NCBI GenBank assembly: GCA_965221105.1
Contig: OZ244871.1
Location: 1,798,001 to 1,862,000 of the forward strand
Reading direction: 5' to 3'
Source of the DNA: GM7GCV1 sp965221105
GTDB lineage: Bacteria; Pseudomonadota; Gammaproteobacteria; Pseudomonadales; GM7GCV1
DNA: 64,000 nt
Positions within the stretch are counted from its first letter, which is position 1. The number at the start of each line of letters is the position of its first letter. Under the pieces are notes generated by a model. That model was not told the origin of the DNA. It saw only the letters and a program-made list of their open reading frames with translations, and searched no databases. The translations under genes were made by a program, and so were the position numbers. Shown piece by piece: positions 29,247 through 38,173 of this stretch.

Positions 29247-29940
29247 ATGAGTGGCGCATTGGAGAAATTTTCTCTTCAGGGGCGAACCGCTGTCGCCACG
29301 GGAGGCAGGCGGCCGAAAAGCTTGCGCACGATGAACAGGCCGACCTGATCTGCACGCTGGTGGGCCTGGCCAATCAGGACAGCCTCAAAGAATCTGCCGC
29401 GAGGGCTGAACAGCTGCACGGGCATGTCGATATATTTATCGGCAATGCGGCACTGCTCTCCACGCATTTGGTAGATGCGCTGGATGAAGACATCATGGAT
29501 CAAATACTGGAGACAAACCTGACATTTTGTTCCGGGGATGAAACAGCGCGGCTGGGGGAGAATTATTTATATCTCGTCTATCGCTGCACGAAGATCCGGA
29601 AACTACGGTGTTGGTCCCTATTCCGCAACCAAGGCAGGATTGGACGCCTACGCCCGCACTGCCTCGGTTGAGCTGGGAGCGGGATGGCATTACTGTCAAT
29701 TCCGTACTTCCCGGTGCCTATCTCACCGAAATGCTGCAGGAAGGGCTTGATTCAATGGGACCCGAGCAAGCCGCAGAATTCAAACAGGGTCTGTCCGCCA
29801 TGACCTCTGTGGGGCGTCTGGGTGATCCGGAAGAGATCGAAGGGATCATCCTTCTGCTGGCCAGCGATGCCGGTAGCTATCTGTCCGGTCAGGCCATCTC
29901 TGTCGATGGCGGATATTCGATCAAGGCAGAACCTTCTTGA
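29247..29940 (+). pseudogene. short-chain dehydrogenase/reductase with several frameshifts
   Basis: Begins with an ATG at 29247 behind ACGAGGA (MSGALEKFSLQGRTAVATGG), then shifts frame to RQAAEKLAHDEQADL...VDIFIGNAALLSTHLVDAL. The catalytic segment is in a different frame (GRIIYISSIAARRSGNYGVGPYSATKAGLDAYARTASVEL, with S-Y-K), and the C-terminus (VNSVLPGAYLTEML ... SGQAISVDGGYSIKAEPS) in yet another. The glycine-rich TGXXXGIG loop is shortened. At least three indels make it non-functional as read. Confidence 0.85.
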
Positions 29941-30028
29941 GGCACGGACTCCGGGAGGCGGGGAACCAGGATAGGGCAGCCATGTACCAGGAGGATTGAA
30001 CATGCCGAAGTAGCCTGTACTTGCGAAG

Positions 30029-30295
30029 GTGAGTGCCCACAGCCAGAAGGAACATGTGCTGAAAGCAGAGCTTCAAAAGCTGGTGCCCCTGACGAGGGCA
30101 GAAGAAGGCTGTGTGCGCTCTGACCTGCATCAGGAAGTCGAACACCTGGGACATTTCTGGTTGTACGAAATCTGGGCTTCGGAGGAAGATGCTCTGGCAC
30201 ACAGGGACAGGTCCCACACCCTGGCCTTTGTCGCAGCCACTGAAGGCGCGATAGCTGACTTCAGGCTGCATGAAATCGTGCACATTGGTGGTTGA
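30029..30295 (+). CDS. antibiotic-biosynthesis-monooxygenase (ABM) domain protein, possibly truncated
   Basis: 88 aa from a GTG at 30029. The pattern KEHVLKAELQKLVPLTRAEEGCVRSDLHQ...HFWLYEIWASEEDALAHRDRSHTLAFV is typical of ABM dimeric alpha-beta barrel proteins. A normal ABM domain has one beta strand more at the N-terminus; here the upstream sequence in other frames is degenerate and an ATG at 30001 meets a stop at once. Most likely the start was damaged. Function unknown. Confidence 0.6.
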   Translation: MSAHSQKEHVLKAELQKLVPLTRAEEGCVRSDLHQEVEHLGHFWLYEIWASEEDALAHRDRSHTLAFVAATEGAIADFRLHEIVHIGG

Positions 30296-30708
30296 ATCAG
30301 CGAGCGAGTGTCTCCAATACCGCACTCACATCGGCGGGTCTTGCACGCCTGGGATAGTGTGCATCCACCCCTGTGCCGCAGGCGTCCATCGGCATCAGCG
30401 ACCAGAGCAGCGGGTAGCCAAGATCCCGGCAATGAATCACCAACTCCCAGTGCGGCCAAGGCGGACAGCTGCTCCACGGCCGCTGTGTTTTTCTCGCAGT
30501 TGCCAGGTTGCCATCTCGGGTCACAGAAAATCTCTCAAAACGACTCGCCAGCATTCCTGTGGGGCTCATAATACATCCCTGCGGTGTGTCGATTTTACGT
30601 ATTGGTATTGGTCCCGTTCAGGTGATTGTCTGTTGCCGGCACATCCGCAGATCGAGGATACCTCAGTACATCGCGGCGAGGGATCAGCGCCCGGAACCGG
30701 AGCATGAC
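30296..30708. other. gene-poor stretch before oxyR
   Basis: Minus-strand frames ending at 30297 (C-terminus HYPRRARPADVSAVLETLAR) look like the tail of a protein-coding gene, with coding-like sequence split over two frames. I cannot name the family. Probably another decayed gene. Confidence 0.4.
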
Positions 30709-31611
30709 TCATGACAGCCCGGTCAGTTCGCGCAGGGCACTGGCAAGCATCCGGAAGTCTCCTGCTCTTGAGGATGTGCAGCGCCATGCCAGCCCGATCC
30801 GGCGCGAAGCGGGCGTTTCGAGTGGTACGAGCGAGATGCCCGTTCCTTGGGCAATACGGGCCTCGACCGCGATGCGCGGCACGAGGGTGACGCCGATCCC
30901 CGCTGCCACCATCTGCACGAGCGTGTGCAGGCTGCTGGCCTCGAACTGCGCCCGCGCCTGAGTGTTCCCCGCACCGCAGACATCTAGCGCGTGACCACGC
31001 AGGCAGTGCCCTTCTTCGAGCAGCATGAGCGGTTCGCCCTCGAGTACCTGGAGCGAGACCGCTTCGGCACTGGCGAGTGCATGGGACTGGTTGCAGGCGA
31101 ACAGGAACTCGTCCTCAAAGAGATCCTCGACAGCAAGGTCCCCGGTGCCGCAGGGGAGCGCGATAAGCGCGGCGTCCACCTCGCCGTCCTCCAGCCGAGC
31201 GAGCAGTGGGGCGGTTTGCTCCTCGCGCAGGTAGACTGTAAGTCCGGGAAACCGCTTCCGCAGCGCTGGCAGGACGCGCGGGAGCAGGAACGGGCTGATG
31301 GTCGGGATCACGCCGAGGCGCATCTCCCCGGTCATGGGAGCGCGGTCTGCCATGGCGATCTCCATCACCTCTTCCGCCTCGCGCAGCAGCGTTTTTGCCC
31401 GCAGTGCAATGGCTGTGCCGACGCGGGTCATGAGCACGTGCCGGTTCGAGCGTTCGGCGACGGTCGTCCCGAGAACCGATTCCAGGTCGCGAATGCCGGC
31501 GCTTAGCGTCGACTGGGTGATGTGGCAGCGCTTGGCCGCCCGGCCGAAGTGGCGTGTGTCCGCCAGTGCCACCAGGTACTCGAGTTGCTTCATTGTGGGC
31601 AGACGCTTCAT
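30709..31611 (-). CDS. oxyR: OxyR-type LysR peroxide sensor
   Basis: 300 aa LysR-family regulator. N-terminal helix-turn-helix: MKQLEYLVALADTRHFGRAAKRCHITQSTLSAGIRDLE. The redox cysteines that form the peroxide-sensing disulfide in E. coli OxyR are both present in LLEEGHCLRGHALDVC (about residue 200-209). Divergently transcribed from katG with a 170-bp shared spacer, the classic regulatory pairing. Visibly more GC-rich than the pseudogene-laden neighbours, as is katG. Confidence 0.94.
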   Translation of the reverse strand: MKRLPTMKQLEYLVALADTRHFGRAAKRCHITQSTLSAGIRDLESVLGTTVAERSNRHVLMTRVGTAIALRAKTLLREAEEVMEIAMADRAPMTGEMRLGVIPTISPFLLPRVLPALRKRFPGLTVYLREEQTAPLLARLEDGEVDAALIALPCGTGDLAVEDLFEDEFLFACNQSHALASAEAVSLQVLEGEPLMLLEEGHCLRGHALDVCGAGNTQARAQFEASSLHTLVQMVAAGIGVTLVPRIAVEARIAQGTGISLVPLETPASRRIGLAWRCTSSRAGDFRMLASALRELTGLS

Positions 31612-31784
31612 GAGTGACCTCTCCCGGGACTTATATTCGTAGAACCCGATTATTATAGATACTTTTCATCGTTGTACACAAAGAGTTGCGTTCCCTATGC
31701 TCCATGGGCAGCCAGTCAGCTGAAACCGGAGCTCAGTCTCCGGCACTGTTTCCAACTGACGCGGGACACGCGGAGGAGAGAGTC
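31612..31784. promoter_or_regulatory. divergent oxyR-katG control region
   Basis: 173 bp between the two start codons. An AT-rich core (about 31630-31680) contains ATAG at 31655 and further AT-rich half-site-like sequence. A full OxyR motif is not obvious by eye. GGAGGAGAG lies just before the katG ATG. Confidence 0.5.
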
Positions 31785-33974
31785 ATGAACGAAAGCACAT
31801 GCCCGGTCAACGGGGCACGCGCACACGCTGCTGGAGGCGGCACGTCGAACCAGGACTGGTGGCCGAACCAGCTGAAACTCAATGTGCTGCACCAGCATTC
31901 CGCCTTGTCGAACCCGATGGGCAAAGACTTCGATTACGCCGAGGCGTTCAAGAGTCTGGACCTTGACGCAGTCAAGAAGGACATCTTTGAGCTGATGACC
32001 CTGTCGCAGGACTGGTGGCCAGCCGACTACGGTCACTACGGGCCGCTCTTCATCCGGATGGCCTGGCACAGCGCCGGCACCTACCGGGTCGGCGACGGCC
32101 GCGGCGGCGGACGCACCGGCAACCAGCGTTTCGCGCCGATCAACAGCTGGCCTGATAACGGCAACCTCGACAAGGCGCGCATGCTGTTGTGGCCGGTCAA
32201 GAAGAAGTACGGCCGCACGATCTCCTGGGGCGACCTCATGATCCTGGCCGGAAACTGCGCATTGGAATCGATGGGATTCAAGACTTTCGGGTTCGCCGGT
32301 GGCCGCGAGGACATCTGGGAGCCCGAAGAGGACATCTCCTGGGGTGCCGAGACCGAGTGGCTCGGGGACGAGCGCTACACGGGAGACCGGGATCTCGATG
32401 CGCCGCTGGGTGCCGTCCAGATGGGCCTGATCTACGTTAATCCGGAAGGTCCGAATGGCAACCCCGACCCAGTGGCCTCGGGACGCGACATTCGCGAGAC
32501 CTTCGCACGCATGGCGATGAATGACGAGGAGACCGTGGCGCTGGTCGCAGGCGGGCACACCTTCGGCAAGGCGCATGGTGCTGGCGATCCCGCCCATGTT
32601 GGTCCTGAACCCGAGGGTGCTCCGATCGAAGAGCAGGGGCTCGGCTGGAAGAGTGGCTTCGGCAGCGGCAAGGCCGGTGATACGATCACCAGCGGCATCG
32701 AAGGCGCATGGACACCCACACCGGTGGCCTGGGACAACAGCTACTTCGACACCCTGTTCGGCTACGAGTGGGAGGTGACGAAGAGCCCGGCGGGTGCCTG
32801 TCAGTGGGTGCCCAAAGACGGTGCTGGTGCAGACACCGTGCCCGATGCCCACGACTCGTCGAAACGGCATGCACCCATGATGACCACGGCCGACATGGCA
32901 ATGCGAATGGATCCGATCTACGAGCCCATCTCGAGACGCTTCCACGCCGATCCGGAGGCATTTGCGGATGCCTTCGCCCGAGCGTGGTTCAAGCTGACGC
33001 ATCGCGACATGGGGCCGCGTGCACTCTATCTTGGGCCAGAGGTTCCCGAGGAGGAGCTGATCTGGCAGGATCCGATTCCACCCGTTACGCATCACCCCAT
33101 CGACGAGCAGGACATCGCGTCGCTGAAGGCCAGCATTCTTGCCTCGGGACTGTCCGTGTCCGAGCTTGTCTCGACCGCCTGGGCGTCGGCGTCGACCTTC
33201 CGCGGATCCGACCTGCGCGGCGGGGCCAACGGCGCACGACTCCGTCTTGCGCCGCAGAAGGACTGGGAGGTCAACCAGCCTGCCCGGCTGGCATCCGTGC
33301 TCGAAACCCTGGAGGGTATCCAGCGGGCATTCAACGATGAGCAGGCCAACGGCAAGGCTGTCTCGCTTGCTGACCTGATTGTCCTGGGCGGCTGCGCGGC
33401 CGTCGAGCAGGCCGCGAGCAACGCTGGCCACGACCTCACCGTGCCCTTTACGCCGGGACGTGCGGACGCCTCGCAGGAACAGACCGATGTGGAATCTTTC
33501 GCTGTGCTTGAGCCGGTCGCGGACGGTTTCCGCAACTATGTGAACGGACGAGGCAGTGCGTCGGCTGAGGTGCTGCTGGTTGATCGGGCGCAGTTGCTGG
33601 GACTGACAGCACCCGAGATGACGGTGCTTGTCGGCGGCCTGCGCGTCCTCGGTGCGAATACCGGAGAGTCCCGGCACGGGGTGTTCACCGACCGACCGGG
33701 TGTGCTCACCAACGACTTCTTCGCGAACCTGCTTGACCTGGGCACGAACTGGGAAGCCGCTTCTGAATCCGAGGGCGTGTTTGAGGGGCGGGACCGGGCG
33801 ACGGGTGCGCTCCGATGGACTGCCACCCGCGCCGATCTCGTGTTCGGTTCGAACTCGCAGCTTCGGGCGATCGCGGAGGTGTATGGATCCGAGGACTCCG
33901 GTCAGCAGTTCGTGGACGACTTCGTCGCAGCCTGGGACAAGGTGATGACCCTCGACCGCTTCGATCTCGCGTGA
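31785..33974 (+). CDS. katG: catalase-peroxidase
   Basis: 729 aa from the ATG at 31785, placed after GGAGGAGAG; an in-frame extension to 31686 has no family support. Bifunctional haem enzyme that removes hydrogen peroxide. The distal haem pocket is RMAWHSAGTYR, the crosslinking tyrosine is in MGLIYVNPEGP, and the proximal histidine in ALVAGGHTFGKAHGAG. The second, degenerate peroxidase domain runs to the C-terminus (VFGSNSQLRAIAEVYGSED). Controlled presumably by the adjacent oxyR. Confidence 0.97.
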   Translation: MNESTCPVNGARAHAAGGGTSNQDWWPNQLKLNVLHQHSALSNPMGKDFDYAEAFKSLDLDAVKKDIFELMTLSQDWWPADYGHYGPLFIRMAWHSAGTYRVGDGRGGGRTGNQRFAPINSWPDNGNLDKARMLLWPVKKKYGRTISWGDLMILAGNCALESMGFKTFGFAGGREDIWEPEEDISWGAETEWLGDERYTGDRDLDAPLGAVQMGLIYVNPEGPNGNPDPVASGRDIRETFARMAMNDEETVALVAGGHTFGKAHGAGDPAHVGPEPEGAPIEEQGLGWKSGFGSGKAGDTITSGIEGAWTPTPVAWDNSYFDTLFGYEWEVTKSPAGACQWVPKDGAGADTVPDAHDSSKRHAPMMTTADMAMRMDPIYEPISRRFHADPEAFADAFARAWFKLTHRDMGPRALYLGPEVPEEELIWQDPIPPVTHHPIDEQDIASLKASILASGLSVSELVSTAWASASTFRGSDLRGGANGARLRLAPQKDWEVNQPARLASVLETLEGIQRAFNDEQANGKAVSLADLIVLGGCAAVEQAASNAGHDLTVPFTPGRADASQEQTDVESFAVLEPVADGFRNYVNGRGSASAEVLLVDRAQLLGLTAPEMTVLVGGLRVLGANTGESRHGVFTDRPGVLTNDFFANLLDLGTNWEAASESEGVFEGRDRATGALRWTATRADLVFGSNSQLRAIAEVYGSEDSGQQFVDDFVAAWDKVMTLDRFDLA

Positions 33975-34460
33975 TTTTCGGACGGGTCCGCGGCGGAACG
34001 CCGTGGACCCGGTCCCGCGAATCGGAACTCGACGTTTCGAAATTGGTGGAGGTGGCTTCTCTGCTGCACGCTGGAGCGATTCGTGGGGACTGCCAGAATA
34101 CGCTAAAAAGAAATCACATTTAAATAAGGGACTTGTAGGCATGGGTTGACGGCCTGCGCCGCCTTACACCTGTATATATGTCGACGACTCATCGGAGTGG
34201 CCAGTGCCAACGTTCCTCCGCGCCGAGCAACCCCGAGCCTGCCATGCTGCTGTGACCGGGAGCCCGAATCAAGATGAGTATTAGCCGGCTGTCAGTAGTT
34301 CTGGGTAACGGCCAACAGAAGCTGTAGATCCGCACAATCCGTTTTTCCGGGTTGGACCTCTCAATGGCTCAATCTCTCACTTGAGGAGAGACCCGATATA
34401 TTAGGAACAACGTGTCAGCACATAATAAACGGATACCCGAATATCAACGAGTGAGTGCAT
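33975..34460. other. intergenic stretch after katG
   Basis: About 485 bp; I see no gene on either strand and no clear terminator. Composition falls from GC-rich katG to a lower-GC stretch, consistent with a transfer junction. Confidence 0.5.
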
Positions 34461-34895
34461 TCAGGCAACCTCTGGTTTCGACGGTACCATAATTGTCGCA
34501 ACGCCCTCGATGACCTTGGTCTCCCCGCACCAACATTCCGTTTGTAGTTGAACAAAGTTCTTTTCTTCAATGAGTTCATCCACCGTAGCGACAGCTGATA
34601 TCGTATCTCCGATACGAACAGGTGCTTTAAAACGCAGGGTTTGAGACACATAGATACTTCCGGGACCGGGTAGAGAGGTGCCTATCACTGTTGAGATGAG
34701 GCTTGCCGAGAGCATCCCATGGGCGATGCGGGTTTCGAACACAGTATCCTTTGCATACTCTTCATTCAGGTGAATCGGGTTGGTGTCTCCCGATACGCCC
34801 GAGAAATTAACCACGTCTGCCTCCGTAATCGTTTTGCCGAAGGTTGCGGACATTCCGGGTTTGAGATCTTCGAAGTAGTATCCGTCAATAGTCAT
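34461..34895 (-). CDS. MaoC-like (R)-specific enoyl-CoA hydratase
   Basis: 144 aa from the ATG at 34895. Hot-dog fold with the hydratase-2 motif FSGVSGDTNPIHLNEEYAKDTVFETRIAHGML, whose Asp and His are catalytic. PhaJ-like enzymes supply (R)-3-hydroxyacyl-CoA for polyhydroxyalkanoate, which fits phaC 500 bp downstream. The start codon overlaps the stop of the acyl-CoA dehydrogenase remnant (ATGA), so it was once the second gene of that operon. Confidence 0.9.
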   Translation of the reverse strand: MTIDGYYFEDLKPGMSATFGKTITEADVVNFSGVSGDTNPIHLNEEYAKDTVFETRIAHGMLSASLISTVIGTSLPGPGSIYVSQTLRFKAPVRIGDTISAVATVDELIEEKNFVQLQTECWCGETKVIEGVATIMVPSKPEVA

Positions 34896-35078
34896 TGTTT
34901 GAAGGTCCTCCAATACTTTTTTAGCGTACCAGGCTCAACGCCTTGATTGATTGATTGATTGAATGCTTGAATGCCGGTTTGACCTTTACCGAGAATGAGC
35001 GCATGGATGTCATTGGTACCTTCGTAGGGTCCAGCGGTTTCCAGATAAGAGTAAGGCATCTTTTGCAGTATCCGGGTT
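34892..35078 (-). pseudogene. acyl-CoA dehydrogenase C-terminal remnant
   Basis: In one frame the stretch reads SYLETAGPYEGTNDIHALILGKGQTGIQAFNQSINQG, closely resembling the glutaryl-CoA-dehydrogenase C-terminus (YEGTHDIHALILG). The catalytic and FAD domains are missing. It contains five tandem TTGA copies (34943-34962), encoding the NQSINQ part, and ends with a TGA overlapping the maoC start. Confidence 0.7.
34943..34962. repeat. tetranucleotide repeat (TTGA)x5
   Basis: Five perfect copies of TTGA inside the acyl-CoA dehydrogenase remnant. A tetranucleotide run in a coding frame is prone to slippage, but here the gene is already truncated. Confidence 0.95.
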
Positions 35079-35092
35079 ATTGATCAAGCCAT

Positions 35093-35350
35093 TTAGGCCA
35101 CGAGGCCACAAAAATCGCGTACGACATCTTCAAACAAATTAACGACGCTGACCTCGTCACTGATGCCGGACGAATAACCCCTGGCTTCGATGCCGAGCTG
35201 ATGGCATTCGTCAATGGCCTTGCCAAGTCTGTCAGCATTGATGTCGATCAGGGCAATTCGCGCGCCGTTTGATCCAAAGGCGTTCGCCATGCTTGATCCC
35301 AGCCCCTGGGCTTCGCCGGTGATGGCGACTGCTTTACCCGCTAACTGCAT
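35093..35350 (-). pseudogene. SDR N-terminal fragment
   Basis: 85 aa with the Rossmann start KAVAITGEAQGLGSSMANAFGSNGARIALIDINADRL, a TGXXXGLG cofactor loop, and ends at VVRDFCGLVA where a normal SDR would continue to the NNAG motif. The catalytic half is absent. It starts 31 bp after phaC on the same strand, so it may once have been a 3-oxoacyl reductase of the same operon. Confidence 0.75.
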
Positions 35351-35381
35351 ACTGGAGGTTCCCTACCATATTGAGGATTGA

Positions 35382-37124
35382 TTAACCGAACACGTACTCT
35401 CCGGGAGCATCGCGTAAGATTTTGTATCCGCGTCTGGCTGCACCCATGGCGGGTGATTTTGTTTGCGCTGAGGTGCGCTCATTCAGCCAGAGGTTCCAGG
35501 CAGGCCACCATGAACCCTGGTGAACCTGCTGAGCATCGAACCAGGTTTCGGGGTCTGTGTACTTATCTCCAGGCGAGCGCGTATGAATTCGGTAGCGGCG
35601 GCGTGGATGCTCCGGCCCGCTGATGACCCCCGCGTTGTGCCCTCCGCTTGTTAAGGCAAAAGTGAGTTCCGCCGTCGTCAGGTGGTGCAATTTATAAACC
35701 GATTTCCAGGGTGCAACATGATCGGTTTCCGTGCCGAGGGCGAACAGTGGCACACGAATATCAAGCAGGGAGACCGGTTGTCCACGGACCAGGAATTTGC
35801 TCTGTGCCAACTGGTTTTCAAGATATAACCAGCGCAGGTATTCGCTGTGCATACGATAGGGCATGCGGGTGCCGTCGGCGTTCCACGACATCAGATCGTT
35901 CGGTGACGCTTCCTTACCCAGCAAGTAGCGATCAACCATCGCCGCATAAATCAAATCGCTGGCGCGCAAGGCACTGAACGCCTGGCCCATGTTCTCGCTG
36001 CCCAGATAGCCGCGCTTCCACATCAGCTTTTCCAAAAAAGAAATCTGGCTGGGGCTGATAAAGCGCATGATTTCGCCAGCCTCGCTGAAATCGGTGAGCG
36101 CAGCAAACAAGGAGATGGATTGCAAACGATCGTCATCGTCTCTGGCCATGGCGGCGGCAGCCACAGAGAGCAAGGTACCACCAATGCAGTAGCCCACCGC
36201 GTGAATCTTGCGCTTGGGAACGATGCTTGATACCGCATCGATTGCCGCCATCAGGCCAGACTCGACGTAGTCTTCAAAGCCGACGTCGCGATCTTCTTCG
36301 TCCGGGTTCTTCCAAGAGATGATAAAGACGCTTTTGCCTTGTTCCGTCAGGTACTTGATCATGGAATTATGCGGTGACAGATCCAAAATGTAATACTTCA
36401 TGATCCATGCCGGGCTGATCAGCACCGGCTCCGCGCCGACCTGTTCAGTCACTGGCGCGTACTGAATTAATTCCATCAGGGAGTTTTGGAAAACGACTTT
36501 CCCGGCTGTGACTGCGACATTCTCGCCTACCTTGAATTTCGCATTCTCGGGCGAACCCTTGTTGGCAGCGCCGTGAATCTGATCCTGTACCAGAAATTTC
36601 AACCCGCGCAGTAGATTTCGACCCAATTCATCGCGTGTGGTTTTAAGCACCTCAGGGTTGGTCAGTGGCGTGTTGGCGGGTGATACCATGTCCAGGATTT
36701 GATCCGCGACCGCCGACACAAGCACCTCATGGTCCGGGCGCACACCTTCCACACCAGTGGTGGCTTCCCGCCACCAGTCCTTCGTGGTCTGGTGTGCCTG
36801 AGCGAAGACCTTGAATGGCCACTTTTGCCACGCCTCACCACTCATGCGCCGTTCAATACCGGTCGCAGGGCCTTGGGCGTCTGCATTAAAGAGAGACTCG
36901 ATGCCGTAACCAAGCAGTGCCAGTGTTTTGTAGACGAAGCTTTGCGCGAGCCGTGCACGCTTGCCGGGCGACAAACCCAGATGAGCAATCCAGTCCAGGG
37001 TGGCCAAGCTGAGATCTACAGGTGATACGCCTTGACTCACTTGCGCCAGGGCGGCGCGAAATTTGTTGTCAATGTTGGTGCTTTGACGTTCATCGACCCA
37101 GTTGAACAGGGAAGTATTTGGCAC
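35382..37124 (-). CDS. phaC: class I poly(R)-hydroxyalkanoate synthase
   Basis: About 580 aa, matching class I PhaC length. Start taken as GTG at 37124, with GAGG 7 bp upstream, giving VPNTSLFNWVDERQ; in-frame sequence further upstream overlaps an SDR fragment. It polymerises hydroxyacyl-CoA into storage polyester on granules. The synthase box is HAVGYCIGGTLLS (nucleophile Cys), the catalytic Asp lies in TETDHVAPW, and the His in GGHNAGVI. The reading frame is intact, unlike most of its neighbours. Confidence 0.95.
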   Translation of the reverse strand: MPNTSLFNWVDERQSTNIDNKFRAALAQVSQGVSPVDLSLATLDWIAHLGLSPGKRARLAQSFVYKTLALLGYGIESLFNADAQGPATGIERRMSGEAWQKWPFKVFAQAHQTTKDWWREATTGVEGVRPDHEVLVSAVADQILDMVSPANTPLTNPEVLKTTRDELGRNLLRGLKFLVQDQIHGAANKGSPENAKFKVGENVAVTAGKVVFQNSLMELIQYAPVTEQVGAEPVLISPAWIMKYYILDLSPHNSMIKYLTEQGKSVFIISWKNPDEEDRDVGFEDYVESGLMAAIDAVSSIVPKRKIHAVGYCIGGTLLSVAAAAMARDDDDRLQSISLFAALTDFSEAGEIMRFISPSQISFLEKLMWKRGYLGSENMGQAFSALRASDLIYAAMVDRYLLGKEASPNDLMSWNADGTRMPYRMHSEYLRWLYLENQLAQSKFLVRGQPVSLLDIRVPLFALGTETDHVAPWKSVYKLHHLTTAELTFALTSGGHNAGVISGPEHPRRRYRIHTRSPGDKYTDPETWFDAQQVHQGSWWPAWNLWLNERTSAQTKSPAMGAARRGYKILRDAPGEYVFG

Positions 37125-37150
37125 GTATGATCCTCGAATACAGGCTCTCA

Positions 37151-37360
37151 CTAAAGGTGTTGGACACTGCTGATCGACAGCGTGGAACCAGTGATAAAGT
37201 CGGGGGAGCTGGCTACCCGAAAGTTCACGCCACAGGTTCTGTCTTGCGCGTCGGCGCCGACTCGATAACCCGCTTCTTTCGGCTCGATGGTGACGGCTGT
37301 ACCGATATCCTTCGTGATTGCCATGGGCCCCGTCCAGGTTTCGTCCATCCAAGCCATCAC
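37151..37360 (-). pseudogene. SDR C-terminal fragment (PhaB-like?)
   Basis: Short minus-strand frame ending SSPDFITGSTLSISSVQHL, like the SDR tail S(D)FITGSTLSIDGGQHL. The rest is garbled by frameshifts. It lies directly upstream of phaC, where an acetoacetyl-CoA reductase is often found. Weak evidence. Confidence 0.4.
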
Positions 37361-37504
37361 ACTGTCTGCACGATGGCTATTAAATTGTTAATCATCAGAT
37401 AATAAACTAATAACCAATGTTAACAGAAACCAGGCTAAAGAAGTAAGGCAGTTCGTGCTGGACAGTATTCCTTCAGATTTCCCGGGTGTGGCCGATCTAG
37501 AATA

Positions 37505-37589
37505 GTTGAGGGAAAATCTGCCAAGTATTGATGTGGAGCTGACAGGGGAGGACATGGAGGAGTTGAATTCGATGAGCCCGCCCACCTAG
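37505..37589 (+). pseudogene. aldo/keto reductase C-terminal remnant
   Basis: 28 codons reading LRENLPSIDVELTGEDMEELNSMSPPT and a stop, recalling the AKR tail (ENL-x-x-LDVELTPEDL-x-x-L). No other part of the gene remains. Confidence 0.45.
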
Positions 37590-37613
37590 TTCACGCGCTG
37601 GCGGCCCCTTCCT

Positions 37614-38000
37614 GTGGAAGAACTCGCAGAGGATGTCGAACAGGCATACCACTGGTGTATCCGATACGCCATGACACATGTCTATGACGACACGGAAGAC
37701 AACGCAACTGAATTTGAGCGTGTGCTAGAACAGCTTGAATACAGTGGGTTCCGTCCGTATGAGACAAAGAAAAACGACCGCAAGAAAGAATATGTCTCCA
37801 CGGTCTTCCTCGCCGTGAAAGAACGCCACGAACAGAACCACGACTTTCAATCGACCATGCATGCGGCGCTGAACGTCCACCAAGCACACCGACACACCGC
37901 ACTCGATATGGAACAGGCATTCGATCAACAGATCGAGAACGCAGAACGAGCATCTCACTCACCATCTCGCGAACAGTCGCCGCATACCCCCTGCTTCTGA
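37614..38000 (+). CDS. hypothetical protein, unrecognised
   Basis: 128 codons from a GTG: charged, no signal or membrane segment, N-terminal EELAEDVEQAYHWCIRYAMTHVYDD. A comparably long frame on the opposite strand weakens the coding case. I do not recognise the family. It sits between an AKR remnant and an IS. Confidence 0.3.
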   Translation: MEELAEDVEQAYHWCIRYAMTHVYDDTEDNATEFERVLEQLEYSGFRPYETKKNDRKKEYVSTVFLAVKERHEQNHDFQSTMHAALNVHQAHRHTALDMEQAFDQQIENAERASHSPSREQSPHTPCF

Positions 38001-38137
38001 CGATCTGAGTCAGGATGGCGTGCTGCTTTCGTTCGCTTCGCAACGCCCATCCACACACCCCGGGTGGCTAAAATCTCCAATTGTGCGACCGGACACTTCA
38101 CGTGTTCTAAAACCGGACACTTTATTTGTTCCCAACA

Positions 38138-38146
38138 CCTCCAACG
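38138..38146. repeat. target-site duplication, left copy
   Basis: CCTCCAACG immediately outside the left end of the IS; identical to 39994-40002. Confidence 0.85.
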
Positions 38147-38172
38147 GGGTGTACGTCAATATTTGGGCAAAT
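38147..38172 (+). repeat. left terminal inverted repeat of the IS
   Basis: 26 nt starting GGGTGTACGTCA; 20 of 26 positions match the reverse complement of the right end. Confidence 0.85.
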
Positions 38173-38173
38173 A

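Noticed and set aside
31716..34142. 808-codon open frame antisense to katG
   Set aside because: It mirrors katG in a GC-rich gene where stop codons are rare on the other strand. No domain is visible and katG is certain.
37591..38058. minus-strand ORF opposite the hypothetical protein at 37.6-38.0 kb
   Set aside because: Arg/Cys-rich translation typical of a wrong frame; the plus-strand frame has a more natural composition, though that one is itself weak.
38078..38122. ACCGGACACTT direct repeat left of the IS
   Set aside because: Two copies of an 11-mer resembling the end of an IS3/IS481-type element, but no transposase or matching end found; too short to call an element.
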